Assembly: GCA_973895155.1 (NCBI GenBank)
Contig: OZ316892.1
Coordinates: forward strand, 19,778,001-19,842,000
Direction: 5' to 3'
Length of the DNA: 64,000 bases
Source of the DNA: Marsupella aquatica
Lineage: Eukaryota; Marchantiophyta
Part shown: one piece after another, positions 11,641 through 24,024 of the stretch
How the letters are laid out: each line of letters begins with the position of its first letter
How positions within the stretch are numbered: position 1 is the first letter of the stretch
The notes under the pieces: model-generated
Told to the model about the DNA's origin: nothing
The model's database searches: none
What the model saw: only the letters and a program-made list of their open reading frames with translations
Program-made: the position numbers and the translations under genes

Positions 11641-13080
11641 AGTTCTCAATCATTGCAAGCTGCGATTTAGGGTCTGCCGACTGTGAGCTGGTACTTCATT
11701 GAGTTGAGCTTCAACCTGGGTAACACTTTTTCCAAACGGGAGTTGGATCTGCAGGCAGTCTAGGTCTGAATGTGGTCTGTTGCCTTGTGAGAATGTGAGA
11801 CTGTGAGCTCACCGCTGCAGAATTCTTTCTTTTGCTGATGAACTCATTGGGCTTCGCCTCTCCAATCGCTGCCCTAGCTGCACGAGGTCATGGCTGCGGG
11901 ATCCATCGGGCTTCGGCTCCTCCAATCGCTGCCCAACTGTACTTGATGTCATTGAGCGAGCGGCAGCCAGCCCCAACTTGGGTTCATTTTGTGAAGACTT
12001 ACGGTAACTCCTCTCACTTCCGTTGATTGCAAAAACCTTCGATCCTTAGCTATATTAGGGAGCTTCTTGCATATTCTCTCACTGAGGAGGTTGTGCAAGG
12101 GTTATCAATTGCAACTGAGCCTGGGATGTGCGCATGCTGTTGTTGCATCTGATTGAGCTGGTAAGTTGCTGTCTTCGATTGAGCTGGTAAGTTGCTGTCT
12201 CCGATTGAGTTTGACTGTTTGGGCTGCGCTGACATTGCTGCTTTGGGCATCTGAGATGCGACTTGCAGTTTGAGGAGCCGCAACAACATTAGTTGTAGGA
12301 GGCTCAGACGACTTGACATGCGACTTGCAGTTTTAGGAGGTGCAGCAAGATCAGTTTCAGGAAGTGACTTGAGATGTGACTTGCTGCTGCTGATCAAGTT
12401 TGAGTAACAGTGAGTTAAAATTCTGTTGCAACCTTTGATTTGGGCTACACTTGTAATGCTGCAAGATTTGAGGTGAACTCAATTGACGCCTGCCAACTGT
12501 TACGACGGTAAGTTCACTTGCGCTGCAAGTTGCTGTGAGTTTTATTAGCTAGAACTTCATTAAAATTTGTTATATAGGTGTTTGAGTGATCAGCGATCGA
12601 CTTGCTAGGTTTGAGAGCTGGGATTGAGGTGCAAATTTGAGAGTTGGGAGTGAGGTACGAGTTTGAGGGCCACTGCAAGTTTGAGAGGCAAGACTCAGCT
12701 ACAACTTTGAGAGCCAGGATTCGATCAGCTGCAAGTTAGTGGCGGTCAAGAGCAAGGTTTAGGTTGCTAGCTACTCCGCTTTGTTGCTTGGGCTTCAGAA
12801 TCTCATCCTCTGTACCTATAGGCTATTTTGGATTCCCATCATCCGTGTCATTGCCTTCTTCTCTGCAGTTTTGCTCATTGTATGGACTACCCCTATCCCT
12901 CGTTGGTGGATGGCCGTGTTCACCAGAATTCCTGTCAAAATCCTCTCTTTAAGGTCACATATTGCTGGTCTGTAAGGCTTATAGAAGCATACTGGTCACA
13001 CATTGCTGGTCTGTAAGGCTTACAGAAGCATACTGGTCACATATTGCTTGTTGTGCTATAGGGTATAACCAGGTGCCGTG
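11640..13080. other. Gene-free stretch with small repeats
   Basis: No supportable gene. It contains GAGCTG/TTTGAGAG-type short repeats (12150-12740) and a 41-bp tandem repeat, GGTCACA(T/C)ATTGCTGGTCTG onward, present about 2.3 times at 12953-13050. Confidence 0.6.
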
Positions 13081-13103
13081 CTAGCAAATAGTAAATAGAT
13101 ATT

Positions 13104-13258
13104 CTCATACAAGCCAATTTTGCCTCGTACAAGCAAAATTTTGTCTCGTATGAGTAAACAAGTTTCTCGTATGAGCATATCTATTTACTCGTACGAGTTT
13201 CTGTTTTCTTGTATGAGTTTCTGTTTTCTTGTATGAGTATTTTTTTTTCTTGTATGCA
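13104..13258. repeat. Array of CTCGTACGAG palindromes with ~21-bp period
   Basis: Eight 10-bp sites start at 13104, 13124, 13145, 13166, 13188, 13208, 13228 and 13249. The 13188 copy is the perfect palindrome CTCGTACGAG. Most of the others differ by C/T or G/A changes (CTCGTATGAG, CTTGTATGAG, CTCGTACAAG), and the last is further degraded (CTTGTATGCA). Spacing is 20-22 bp, two turns of B-DNA, so all sites would face one side of the helix. This fits a cooperative protein-binding array. It lies about 330 bp past the end of the minus-strand gene at 13591-14784. Confidence 0.75.
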
Positions 13259-13432
13259 TTTTAGTTTCTTCTCTTCACGGTCCATATATGCAATAAATGT
13301 GCGGACAATATTATGGCGGGTCCCATCATTGTACAACATCAGAGGAAATTTCTTGACGATTTCACACAAGGACTCCAATATATTGCCACAAAATATGAAG
13401 TCGAAACAAAGTCATACAATACTAGCGCCCGA

Positions 13433-13447
13433 CGCTAGTATAGTATT
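13433..13447. repeat. TAGCGCC-N-GGCGCTA palindrome, isolated copy
   Basis: TAGCGCCCGACGCTA lies 144 bp beyond the 3' end of the minus-strand gene at 13591. This mirrors the palindromes just past the 3' end of the MULE-like gene at 27614. Confidence 0.85.
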
Positions 13448-13590
13448 ATACAAAAAAACAACACTTTAAGAACTCACACTTCTGCCCATTAGAAAAGACA
13501 AACTACAATTGTAGCTGTTCAACGATCAAGCAACAGTCTACGTTCTCGTTCCCAACTGCCTATCAAGTATGTAACGGACTTCTCCCAACG

Positions 13591-14784
13591 TTAGAATTGG
13601 TTGGCTACATAATGTCGATTCGAGCACATCCAGTTTGAACACATTCTTGAACACCCAATACACATGTTTGCAAGGCATGTAAGGCTTCCGATAAGTATGC
13701 CGACGGTAGAAATCCTCGCAAGAGCAACATGGGAAACAACATATCTGAACCCAATAAGAGGCGACTGATCTCTCATGTTCATGGGTCCGGATACAAAACT
13801 GTTTCCCCGACGCATTTCCACTCGTGATCTCTCTCTCTCTCCAATGACGCTCATCACTTCTTTTTCAGAGGCTTCAATTCTCTTCAAATGTGTTTGGGTA
13901 AGATGCACTCTTTGCAAGCATTTCTTCCCGTTCCTTGAAGCGCACCTCACAGATGGGTCAGTTAGGTTGATCCTCTTCGGGAAAAGATTGACATCAATCT
14001 GTAACGTAGAAGGCAACGGTGCTTCGATTTCATCTCCATGGCCTTCGGAGAGAATAAGTCCTTGTTCTTTCAAAAATTGAATCTCTGCTCCAGAAAGATT
14101 GGTCCCTCTGGCAATTGGGAGATGTGAAGGAACATTGGGAATGTTCGAGACTCCTCTCCTTGTTGTGCTTCGGTGACAGTGGTTGTTGGGGCAAAACCAT
14201 ATCTGATCGTTATAAGGTTGGCCCCTGAACATTCTGCATCCTCTCACGGAAATTGCAACAACACCATCTGGATTTGGAAGGCCAACCTTCTTTACTTGAT
14301 TTTGACATTCATCACGACTACCTCCGCGTCCAAGGGTTCCGTTACACACTGGACCCGCACCCCATTTTGAAGTCCGACGCAACTGCCAGGCACCGAGAGG
14401 TACTTCACTTTCCATTGGGGAAACTGAATGACAATATGCAGTCTCGACAGGTGTTGCAGGCGTCACTGGTGGGACAGAGGATCTCGTTGCTCGACGCGTA
14501 GGTGTGTCAATGACCACAACTTCCTCAGAAGCATCGCTTTCTGACAAATTATGGACCGCATCAATTCCACCGGCTGAAGGCGTAGAAGGCATTTTCTCGA
14601 AATCAGTGGAATGCAGGTTTCTCCTTTTCAAACCTTTTGTATTTGGTGAAGTAACAAGGATGGTATCATGCCTGTGCGAGTCTTCTGCCGAGATGTTCCC
14701 AGTTGCATGTCCTTTTCGTTTCACCGATCAAGTTACAACATCACCATTCAATGGAATGCTTCTTTCCAAATCAAACTCAGCAAC
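13591..14784 (-). pseudogene. Unknown protein, 3' portion, split by a CACTA insertion
   Basis: A minus-strand frame of about 377 codons runs from MKRKGHATGN near 14724 to a stop at 13591. Upstream it stays open towards the insertion point, through one in-frame TGA at 14728-14730. Visible features are a low-complexity N-terminal part, a Cys/His cluster (CNGTLGRGGSRDEC, then GCRMF and WFCPNNHCHRS) that could bind zinc, and a basic C-terminal part. I do not recognise a family. The 5' side continues beyond the CACTA element at 24025-24180. A TAGCGCC palindrome and the 21-bp palindrome array follow its 3' end, a layout like that of the MULE-like gene at 27.6-29.6 kb. Confidence 0.45.
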
Positions 14785-14817
14785 CACTAGTAGAAACCGG
14801 GGGGTATTTAGACCCCA

Positions 14818-15010
14818 TTAAACGACTATGTAGTACCGTATAGGACTCGGAAACGACTGGGAAGGACTCCAGTCCTTTATAGGACTGTGAGTCGTATGTT
14901 TTGTTACTATAATCAACTGAGTCCTTTATAGAACTGGTTCACGAGTCGTTTAATAGACTGGATTTTCAGTCTATTGTAGTCTTTGTTTGGGTAGCTTTGG
15001 TGAGTCATTT
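14818..15010. repeat. CACTA subterminal AGTCC/AGTCGT repeats
   Basis: About ten short direct and inverted AGTC-type motifs are clustered here. They include the inverted pair AGTCCTTTATAGGACT near 14872 and GAGTCCTTTATAGAACT near 14930. Clusters like this are where TNPA-type proteins bind in En/Spm. Confidence 0.65.
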
Positions 15011-15129
15011 TCAGTCTTTTAAGGGGTGTGATGGCGAGTTGTTGGGAAGGACTAAACAGGTTATGGAGGGTAGTCTTTAAGTTTACTTTGTGGGTCTATA
15101 AAATGACTAAAGGAGATACTTAGTGGGGT

Positions 15130-15720
15130 ATGTATAAGTCATTCATGTCAACTCGAAATGAGTGATGAAGACCCCACTATACTACTTGGAATGTGCACAA
15201 ATAAGACATTCCATTCATGTTTTTTTGTGTACTGTAAATGAACTCACTCTATAAGGTCACAAAGCATGAAACTACCATACACACTAATATTGAAATGATA
15301 CAAAACAGATTCTAGATCATCCAATGGTCACCTTACAGCCATAGTTTGACATCAATCACTTGTTTCATACATACACACAAAATTCAGAAATATATACATG
15401 TCACACATAATGATCACGAATCCTTCATCCTCTTTACCAAATGGAAAAATTGGTACAGATATTTCTTGGATCTTTCCAAGGCAATGTCAAAATGTAACAC
15501 AATTCACATGGTTCTATCTACACTTGCATTCAGTCACTGCAGACTAACACACTCTGATGGCCAGAGCACAAGAGATCCTACTGCATCTGCAATTATTTCC
15601 TGAGGTGGATCATCATCTCTATTCGGAAATGACAAATTACAATCAGATACAATCACTATAGTCAACAACACTACTATATGGTCATCGGGGACCACTTTGC
15701 CATGGAATTTAGCATGATCC
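15130..15720. other. Gene-free interior of the CACTA element
   Basis: This is AT-rich sequence between the subterminal repeats and the last exon of the TNPA-like gene. No supportable feature is seen. Confidence 0.5.
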
Positions 15721-15722
15721 GG

Positions 15723-18667
15723 TCACAAAATGCCTGTACCCACACATACCTGTGAGTCATCCTCCCATGATTGAAGATTATGGACTGGCTCTGCTATGGC
15801 TATCACCTCCACCTTACCTTGGCTATTTTTCTTGGCTTTCCTGGGTGGCTTATACATGACATTATTCATACCTTGGTTGCGAGTCATGACTTTGGCACGA
15901 GTGTTTTGTGCTGGTGATCGAGAATTGGCTACACTCTTCTTCAAAGAATCTGCATCCATATTTGACACTTCCGATTGTGTAGCAGGATTTCCCTGCGACA
16001 TCATCTCAGTATATGCCAACATTGTACTTGCTTCAATTGAAGCATCTACAATCTTACTTGCATCCAATGTTGCTCCCAAATTTCGACGTCGCTTCACCCT
16101 GCTCCCACTTGGTTGAGAGTCTGACAACTCTGCATCAGCTACAATTCAGTGCCATTGTCCAACTTAAGTGAATCACTCATCACATGTGCTACATGTACAT
16201 GTCACCAACCACAAAGTTGTCACTATCTCCTTACCATTATGAACAGCCTTCTTCCCCTTCTTTGCCATTGCCATATCCTCCATGTCTGCTTCTGCTGATA
16301 AATAAACACACCACAATATTCAGGTTGAATCTATTAACCATTGAATTGTCTCTCAACATTCATATAGAGGAATTTAAAGCATCAGCTTACCTGATACCTC
16401 CTTGGCTATGGTCACTGAGGCACTGGGCACATCCTTTTCATTATTGCTCTTTGAGTCACCTGAAGCAAGTTAATCATGATGTCACTTCAGATCCCAGTTG
16501 ATCCAACCAGTTCTTACAGAAAAGATTACCTCCAATCGGCTTAAGCTTCACAAAACTCCATGCACTTTTCAAATATAATCTACTGGATCATAGCAGGTTA
16601 CCTGTCTCAGCAACCTTCTTGCCCTTCTGCTTACTGATTACAGGGCCCTTCGATGCCTCCACTCTTCCTGCATTCAAACCATTCACTCAATTCATGAAAA
16701 CCCACTTCTAATATTTGAACATAGGACACAATGAACAATGGGCCGGTGTCATTTCCATACCTGTGTCAGATTTGCCAATTCCCTTTTTTGTTAACAAGGG
16801 CACACTTTGTACAAGGTTGCCCTCATTGTTTGGCTGGGAACCACCCAATTTCTCAATCACAAGCTTGAAATTAGATTCCACTGATGCAAGTAGGTTTGCT
16901 ACAGATGCCTCCAAAATATCCAAACGATCACCCAATTTACTTTCCACTCGAGGAAGTCCACACTCTAATGACTTCAACCGTTCACACATCTCTGCAAGAG
17001 TTGTAACAGTTCCCTGTAATCACACAGCTTACATATCTCAGATAACTGTCCCCAAGAACTGGTTGCTTACTTCCTACTACATTTCCTTCTGATGCTATCG
17101 AACATCACAGAATTACAACATAATCACCTGTTTGGAAGTCACACTTGTGACCTCACTCCTTTGTTTCATGAACTCCTCTCTCACTTCTTGTGCTGATGGT
17201 TCTTCACCTGTCAATTTCTTCTGTATGCCACATCAACATACATATGAATTAAAGCAACTGTTGATTGTCAATGAAAATGCAATAATAGTAGCAAGATGAT
17301 TAGTGATAGGCTACGCTTACTATCAGACATGCCTTACCAGTTGTTCTTTCACTGGAGCATAACTTCCTCTCCCAGCCTGTGAAAGGTGTTTCACTTTGCC
17401 TTGAGCATTTGACATCAGTTCACTCTTGCTCTGCCCAGCCTCTGACATGAACCCTTTGATTAACCGTGTCCATTGATCCAGTTCCAATGATGGGGGTGCT
17501 GGCATTCTCCTGTTAGAACCATTGTCTATCCACATCCTTTTCAACCTATGTCTCTCTTGTTTCAAAATCCTCATTGCATAATCTGATATGCAATCTTCAA
17601 CTGGGCCCTTACCATCATTACCAACATACTCCCACCGTTCAAGAATGTCCTTGCAAATAGCAGCCCAATCGGCTTTGTTCTTACTCCTAAACTCTGTAAT
17701 GCTCAAATCTAACCAGCTCAATACTTCTCCTCTCAAGTCAGAATGCCAGCGGTTCTTACCATCACATGTGGGAGTTATCCAACCATCGGAATTCACTTCT
17801 ACTTTACCAAATTTGTTATTGTCTCCTGCCTTGGTACTCCCTGAAGCGCTACTAGGTGTCCCTCCACGGCCTGGTGTCCCCCCACGGACTGGGCCCCCAC
17901 GGCCTGCACCACGGCCTGGAGCGCATTGTGCAAACCTCCCTGGAGTCTCTGCACATTTACGGGAACCATTTTTTAAGTATGAAGCATAAATTTTGCTGCC
18001 AAATATACACTGAACTTCAGAGGAATTTTGCAATGACCAAGTTACCTCTCCCTGGGCGCATAGATGGTTCTGGACCATCTGTCCAATTGCCTTGTCTTGA
18101 TGAATTAGGGCCGTTTCTCCTGCCTGTGAATGATTGCCTCCTATCTGAACGTGGATGGCCTTTGTTGTTTTCGTGATTGTCCCAATGAGAGTCTGCATTC
18201 ACCAACAGGCACATGCCACACTCATGGACCGGTTAGATACACTCTTTGCCCTAGACATCAGATAATTCCATATTGAGCTACAATTTCTACTACCATCACA
18301 AAATCACTAGCACAAAGCACTTACTTGTCCAATTATCCTCCTGATCTTTCCATTGCCCTCTATACCCATCTCTACCACGCTTTGGGCATTCATATTCACC
18401 CCATCCATCTTCTGCTCCATCGTAGTCATCATCATAATCATCAGGCGTCCCTTGCCAATAACTCTGGCTCCTTCTAGGGTATGGATTACGTGATTTCTCT
18501 CTGGCTGCCCACCTACCTTGCACTTGATCAGGGCCCTGTGCATCCTGCACAGGTGCATTTTTTTGTGAGCCCCCTACATCTGGATGTCCATCCATATCCA
18601 ATCTTTCCTCTTCACCCCACTCTCCAAGCCCCATGTCTGTCTCCATGTCTTCACCCTCTTCCCCCAT
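15723..18667 (-). CDS. TNPA-like protein of CACTA (Ptta/En-Spm domain), multi-exon
   Basis: The first exon starts at an ATG at 18667 (MGEEGEDMETDMG, acidic) and ends at a GTAAGT donor at 18324. Further exons are 18192-18046 (donor GTAACT), 17948-17338 (donor GTAAGG), about 17222-17128, about 17010-16760 and a 3' part reaching 15723. The 17948-17338 exon has a Gly/Arg/Pro-rich start. It then carries a block containing WAAICKDILERWEYVG, RHRLKRMW and SNAQGKVKHLSQAGRGSY, which matches the layout of the Ptta/En_Spm (Transposase_24) domain. A coiled-coil-like segment follows (RVESKLGDRLDILEASVANL). Known TNPA proteins bind subterminal repeats and assist the TNPD transposase. The exact 3' exons are uncertain. 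Confidence 0.65.
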
Positions 18668-18669
18668 AG

Positions 18670-19770
18670 TTTCTGCACAGCATCCACAACCAAACCCAGG
18701 CTAAATGAGCACACTAAATTCAAAGTATCAATCAATTCCATGCATATGGACATGACCAAAACATCATTTCGGGAAGCAATTCCCGTTCTGTGACTCTGTG
18801 CATGTAGTCATCCTTAACCTCATCAAAGTGAATCTTCAGCCGCTGCCTATTGCACATCATCAACCTCATCATATTGCATCTCCCCAGGTTCATATGTCTC
18901 TCTCAATGTTAAAGGGATGTAGTCAGTCCCTACCCGAGTAACAACATTGGAATTAAGGGCTCAGAGAATTAAAACCGCGTCTTAAAGGTACTAGACAGAC
19001 AGTAACAGTGAGGAAGGAAGCTGAGGTTTCGCAGGCATTCACTGTCTATTACATGAAGCGGGCCAAGGACATTGTCTACAGGTTTAGCGCATGCAATAGG
19101 GGTTTTAGGAGCTAAGGAGGCAATGGAGTTCAAGAGCAACATTGTGGGTGCATTGGAGGCCGTGAGGGGAATGAAAGAATGTTGACGAGTTACAAGATCG
19201 ATGGAGCTTATAGATGGCTAAATAATGACCACCAGGAGGCCACATAACCTTATAACCACATGCAAGTGACAATATAGCAAGGCAGGGAAGAACAGGCAAA
19301 AACATGACAGAAAAAACAATTCAGCATGCAATTGAAAATGCAAGCACGTAGGACATTCATAAGAGAATTTCAAGTGCAATTCCGGATTGCCGAGCTGCAA
19401 GCTCCAAAATACCTACAAGATTGTAGGCGTCAGGTTTTCCACTCCTGCTCTTCCACGACCAGCTTCCAATTGCTCAAGTGCTGTCCAATCGCAATCTAGA
19501 GGAATACCTTTGGCAGGCCTTTCGAGAGACTTCACACTTCAAGCCTTTCGAGTATTTACAACGCACCATGGCAACCAGATTGACAACACATGAAAAACAG
19601 CCAAGACAAGGAGAGAAGTACTTGCAAGATATCACAACTACCAATAGAGCGTAGTGACAGGCAGACAACAACTTTGAATACTGGCATTTATTTTTAATGG
19701 GACCTGTTGGCAACTCAAGTTCATACGATAATTTTGGGACAACTTCACTCGGATCCCTATCGTACTGCAT
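18670..19770. other. Gene-free interior of the CACTA element
   Basis: No supportable exon, RNA gene or repeat was seen between the TNPA-like gene and the captured exon at 19773. Confidence 0.5.
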
Positions 19771-19772
19771 AC

Positions 19773-20239
19773 CTTAGAGGTCTACAACAATCAAAGTTGT
19801 GATCTTTTTTTTTATAATTTTTTTTGTTTTTTTGTGACTCTTGTTGTCCGTCTCGAGCAGGCACAACCAAGGGTTGGAGTGACGGGAAGGTCTCTTGCAG
19901 TTTCACGAGACACCCTCCACTTAGCGGTTTACTTCTCGTCTCCCCAATCCCATCATAACCGAAGCTTGAATTACAAACAGTGAATAGTTCCCTCAGAAGA
20001 CGCAAATCTTGGTTATTGTCAACTCCATTATCATCCTCTGGAGAAAACCGAGATTTCATCAGCATGGCCCTGAGGGTCTTCTTAGATGCATGAGAGTATG
20101 AGCGATCATAAGACCATGTCTGTTCGTAGGTCCAGAACTGGAACAATACGAGGCAGATTACACCGAAGATTACCCAAATGAGAAAACTCTGCCCTCTGGC
20201 GCTTGAGCGCCCTCCTCCAGCTACCTTTTGCACGGCCAT
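19773..20239 (-). pseudogene. Captured first exon of a type II membrane protein
   Basis: An ATG at 20239 (MAVQKVAGGGRSS) opens a frame that ends at a GTATGC splice donor at 19772. Residues about 18-37 (FLIWVIFGVICLVLFQFW) form a single hydrophobic segment after a basic N-terminus. This is the plan of a type II signal-anchor protein such as a Golgi glycosyltransferase. No later exon or catalytic domain is found nearby, and the exon sits inside a CACTA element, so I read it as a captured (Pack-CACTA-type) gene fragment. The parent family is not identified. Confidence 0.45.
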
Positions 20240-22340
20240 GCTTTACTTCAAAAGTAAGAACCGAAGGAAGGAGCTTGTCTTTGACAACGCTCAACTTTTC
20301 GTGAGACCTATCAATGTCTCGCAGTGCCACAGCTCTCTTCCGACTTCATTGACATCAAGAAGAGAGGAAACCTTGAAGAGGCTTGATCCTTGATCAGGAA
20401 TCGACCGAATTATTTCCAGCTGACGTAAATGCAGACACGTCGAACAAAAAAGTGTCTTCAACAGCTCCAGCAGCCCTATCAAGCGAAATCCAAGCAAAGA
20501 TCCCCGATTCAAGACGTCAGAAATCAGGCCATCTGCTCGCCCCTACATCAGAAACCAGGAGAGTGTCACTTCCGAATAACCATCCTCAGTAATGATCAAT
20601 CGAGAGACCTCCAATTTGTCAATTCGTCTGCAGGGCTGGACCTCAGAATTTTAGACCGCGGGTTTCAAGTGACGAATTGATAAGGTTTCTGCCTTAAATA
20701 AAAAGGTCGCCCAATCAACCCGGAAACAAGCATGCCGGGCAGCTCTCTCTTGTCCCTCGCGGTGAATATTAATAATCCAGACGTGAAGCAGAAAACATAT
20801 TTTGAGCAACTCTTCATCCATAGCCCCTCATCACCTCACTTCCCTCGTGCCTGCCCTCCTTTCAGTTGCCACAGACTCTCAGCGGAACCATAGGCGGGGA
20901 ATTCAATCCTCATCATCAACTTCCCTCCCAGCAAATCCTCTGCCTGCTCAAGGAAAACGATAAAATGCTCCCATCCTCACAAAGGAAAGAAAAGCACCAT
21001 TTGCAAAGGACAGAGAGTCAGGATGGTGATCGGCGGGCAGATCGTGTCTAATGCACACAAAATTACACACAGACGAGGAGCTGCCACAAGTTCTCGCCCT
21101 CCTCGCTCCCACGAAAAGTCTTCCATTGTCAACACTTCGCCGCAGTACAGGATGAGCTGCTACTGCTCCATTTGATTACCGTGAGCAAGAAAGGGAAACA
21201 AAATCGGAATGATGCCAAAAACCTTTAGTGCATCGCAGCAGGACGGGATGCCCGCACAAGAGAGATCATTTCATCTTTCGGTCGACGTCGTGCTGGTCCC
21301 GTGGAGGTCGTCCTTCGAAGATGACCATTACTGTGCGCAATTAATGTGCGCGCCGCCGTCCTTCCATGGAAATTGGAATTTGGAAGTTGGAGATCGTGGC
21401 ATGAGGATTGACGAGCTTTCGGTAGTGATGGCCGTGCGAGGATTTGCACGAGCGAATGCTCTCATTGAAGTGACACCAAAAGACCCAACTCGATGAAACG
21501 CAACAAAGACTCTTTCTTTCTTTCTGCTACTGTGAATTTCTTCCGATGCTCGATTCTTCATGAATCAGTTCCCTATCGAATCATGGGCACTATGCCGAGC
21601 ACTGCGCAAGTGACTGGGATAGACACTGCAAACATGGGGACTTTTGTTTGGCAAGAAATCTGGACATCAAACCTTCAGCAGTGGCAACGGGAAGCATTAC
21701 ATCAGACGAGTGGACATCAAATGAGCAGTCCAGTTATAGGCAAACGGCGACTGACATAGCGGAGGGAAAAAATATGCATTGACATAGTGGACATGCGCGC
21801 ATTGACATAGCGGAGGGGAGCAAAACTACATAAGCCAACTGACCTTTTTAAGGCCCACAATTTCAAGGGGAGGGACAAAGAGAGCAAGCACTCCAATCTC
21901 TTCAATCCCTTCCGCAAGTAGCCGCCAAAATCTACTTCTTGGGGTCCAGCCCATGGATGGAGATCATGCAAGGTGGTCAATCACAGTAAGTGCAATCAAA
22001 TGCCGAGCATTGCGCAAGAGACTGGGATAGAGACTGCAAACATGGGGACTCACAGGCAAGAAATCTAGACATCAAACCTTCAGCAGTGGTCGATGGGCTT
22101 TGATTCACAGGTCGCCCGGCTTGGTCCCTTGTTGCAGCTCGCCCAGCTCCACAACACCATAGACAAGGAGTTCGCAGGTCCAGTTTCCACCACGCAGCGT
22201 TAGCAAAACGACAATGCTTGATCTTCGCCCTCCGCCCTTTGCCCGAACCCCAAAATATCACAAGCGCAGCTCCAACGTCCAACCGGCAACCCTCCCCCAA
22301 GCTTTGTTAGACAAAAATCAGCACAGCACAGCTGAGCTCG
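20240..22340. other. Stretch without a supportable gene inside the CACTA
   Basis: This may include the promoter and 5' leader captured with the exon at 19773-20239. A segment around 21590-21730 (ATGCCGAGCACTGCGCAAG, CAAACATGGGGACT, ACATCAAACCTTCAGCAGTGG) recurs near 22000-22090, a duplication of about 90 bp roughly 415 bp apart. Confidence 0.5.
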
Positions 22341-23130
22341 ATGGAAATAAGCTTAGCACCCACCGCAGCTGAACAAAGCTCACACAAGAGCTCATACGGG
22401 AGCTCGCTGTGGGAGTAAAAGAAAAATAGGAGGGCCGATGGCAGCCCGCAACTCCCACTGTACCCTGCTCCTTCACAACTTTGGCGAGCTCCTTTGCAAC
22501 TCCAATGCAAACTACTATCCACAATTGTAAATGCACATCGATCAGCCAAACCTAAACCCTCCCACTGAGCTCAGACTCCCACGCAGCACTCCCGCAGTAG
22601 CACTCTTGCAACAGCAGCGCAACCCTTTGCACTCCCGCAGCACTCCCGCAGCACATTGCACAGCCTCCCACAACACTTTGCACAGCGCTCCCGCAGCTCC
22701 TGGAGACCTGATTGAAGCCTTGATTGCACACTCTTGAGGCAAAATAGCAGTGCAACCTTGCTAAACCCCTCGACCCTCTCGCCCTAAACGCTGAGTGGCA
22801 GACACTAACCGCAACATTCAACGTTGAGCCTCGATACTTTGTGAGAAAAGTAAAACATGACTGAAAGGCGCGAGGGTGAAAAGGGTGCAAAGAGCCGTTT
22901 GGCGCCAACCTTACCATAACATGGCAGCCCCTAGAGTGATCTCAGCCATCCGGATGAAAAGAGATTGCCTTGAGTGATCTCGACCATCAATATGTAGGTT
23001 TCATGTTAACCCCAGGCCCCCATTCCCTCTACTTCAAGTGTCTAAATTAATTACACTCCAAGCCTTGTCTAGCCCCTAAAAACTAGTGCTAAGTCATGAC
23101 TACTCGGCCCTCTCAAAGTATTGCCCAGCT
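22340..23130 (-). repeat. Long inverted repeat, right arm (pairs with 10890-11640)
   Basis: This is the reverse-complement partner of the left arm: CTAAACCCCTCGACCCTCTCGCCCTAAACG, CAACATTCAACGTTGAG, CCCTAGAGTGATCTCAGCC, CCCTCTACTTCAAGTGTCTA and GTGCTAAGTCATGAC. It lies wholly within the 14785-24021 CACTA, whereas the left arm lies outside it. The pair therefore belongs to a separate repeat family and does not form the ends of one element. Confidence 0.75.
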
Positions 23131-23189
23131 GAGTAAACTTCCAATATGCGACTTTTTGATGGTGGGGATCGATGGACTCCATCCAATGG

Positions 23190-23690
23190 TCCCTAAACCC
23201 CCCATCCCCTTAACCCTAAACCCCCCACCCTTGACATCTCAACCCTCCACCCTTGACATGTAAACCCCCCCTAAACCCCCTTTAGTGAAAACTCAGCCAC
23301 CCCCACGCCTTGACATATAAACCCCCTAAACGTCTGGACAACTCGACTATGGCCAGACTGTTTTTGCAATGCCCGGGGCCATTTTAGAGCGCCGCTTGCA
23401 AGTTCAGGATCAATGAAGCATGTTGCCTCTAGCTCTCCAAATCCTCCCAAGGCAGCAAACAAGTTAGGGTCCACGGTCCCTGTTCGTTTACCCTAAATTG
23501 CTGCGTCACTATTTCAATTGAGTGTTCTCTGACCCGAAACCCCCTTTACTGACCCCCACCCCCTTGAGACCTAACCGGCCCACCCTTGGCATATAAACCC
23601 CCCCTAAACCCCTTTAGTGGTGAACCCCCACACCCTTCACATGTAACCGGCCCACCCTTGAGCCCTAAACCCCCCCAAACCCACTATGGA
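23190..23690. repeat. C-rich degenerate repeats with CCCTAAACC motifs
   Basis: Blocks such as CCACCCTTGACAT(A/G)TAAACC and CCCCCTAAACCCCCTTTAGTG recur at least four times. CCCTAAA is the plant telomere unit, but the repeats are irregular and interrupted, and they lie near the CACTA right end. I regard them as element-internal repeats and not a telomere. Confidence 0.6.
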
Positions 23691-24024
23691 GTATATTCGA
23701 AATTAGGGAATTTCAACATGTACGCCGTTTGTCCGTGTTCAAGTTAGCGGGATGTTGGTAAAGAGGTCGTCAAATGAATTGTGCAACCCCCCCCATATGC
23801 CCATTATCAAATTAAAGCCCACAACTAAACCCTACAACCCATCATGTGCTAGAGTGTTCATACTTTTCATAGTCTTATCCAAAACCAAAAAGCACTCACA
23901 GTCTTTTGTAGTGTTCATGTGAACCGTGGCAATGGTTTCGAGTCATTTAAGGTTGCCAAAAAGGACTTAGTGGCCTTAGTCCTATAAGGTTTGGTCTAAA
24001 TTGCCCCGGTTTCTACTAGTGAAC

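Larger units (their letters stand above)
14785..24021. mobile_element. CACTA transposon, 9.2 kb, target duplication AAC
   Basis: The left end is CACTAGTAGAAACCGGGG at 14785. The right end is its reverse complement, CCCCGGTTTCTACTAGTG, ending at 24021. AAC flanks both ends (14782-14784 and 24022-24024), the 3-bp duplication typical of CACTA elements. The left subterminal zone (14820-15010) is packed with AGTCCT/AGTCGT motifs, and the right zone has matching AGTCCTATAAGG-type sequence. Inside are a TNPA-like gene on the minus strand, a captured first exon of a membrane protein, the right arm of a long inverted repeat and C-rich degenerate repeats. I found no tnp2 (TNPD) gene, so it is probably non-autonomous. 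Confidence 0.9.

Noticed and set aside
23190-23690. Interstitial telomere from CCCTAAACC motifs
   Set aside because: The motifs are irregular, mixed with longer C-rich units, and enclosed in a CACTA element.
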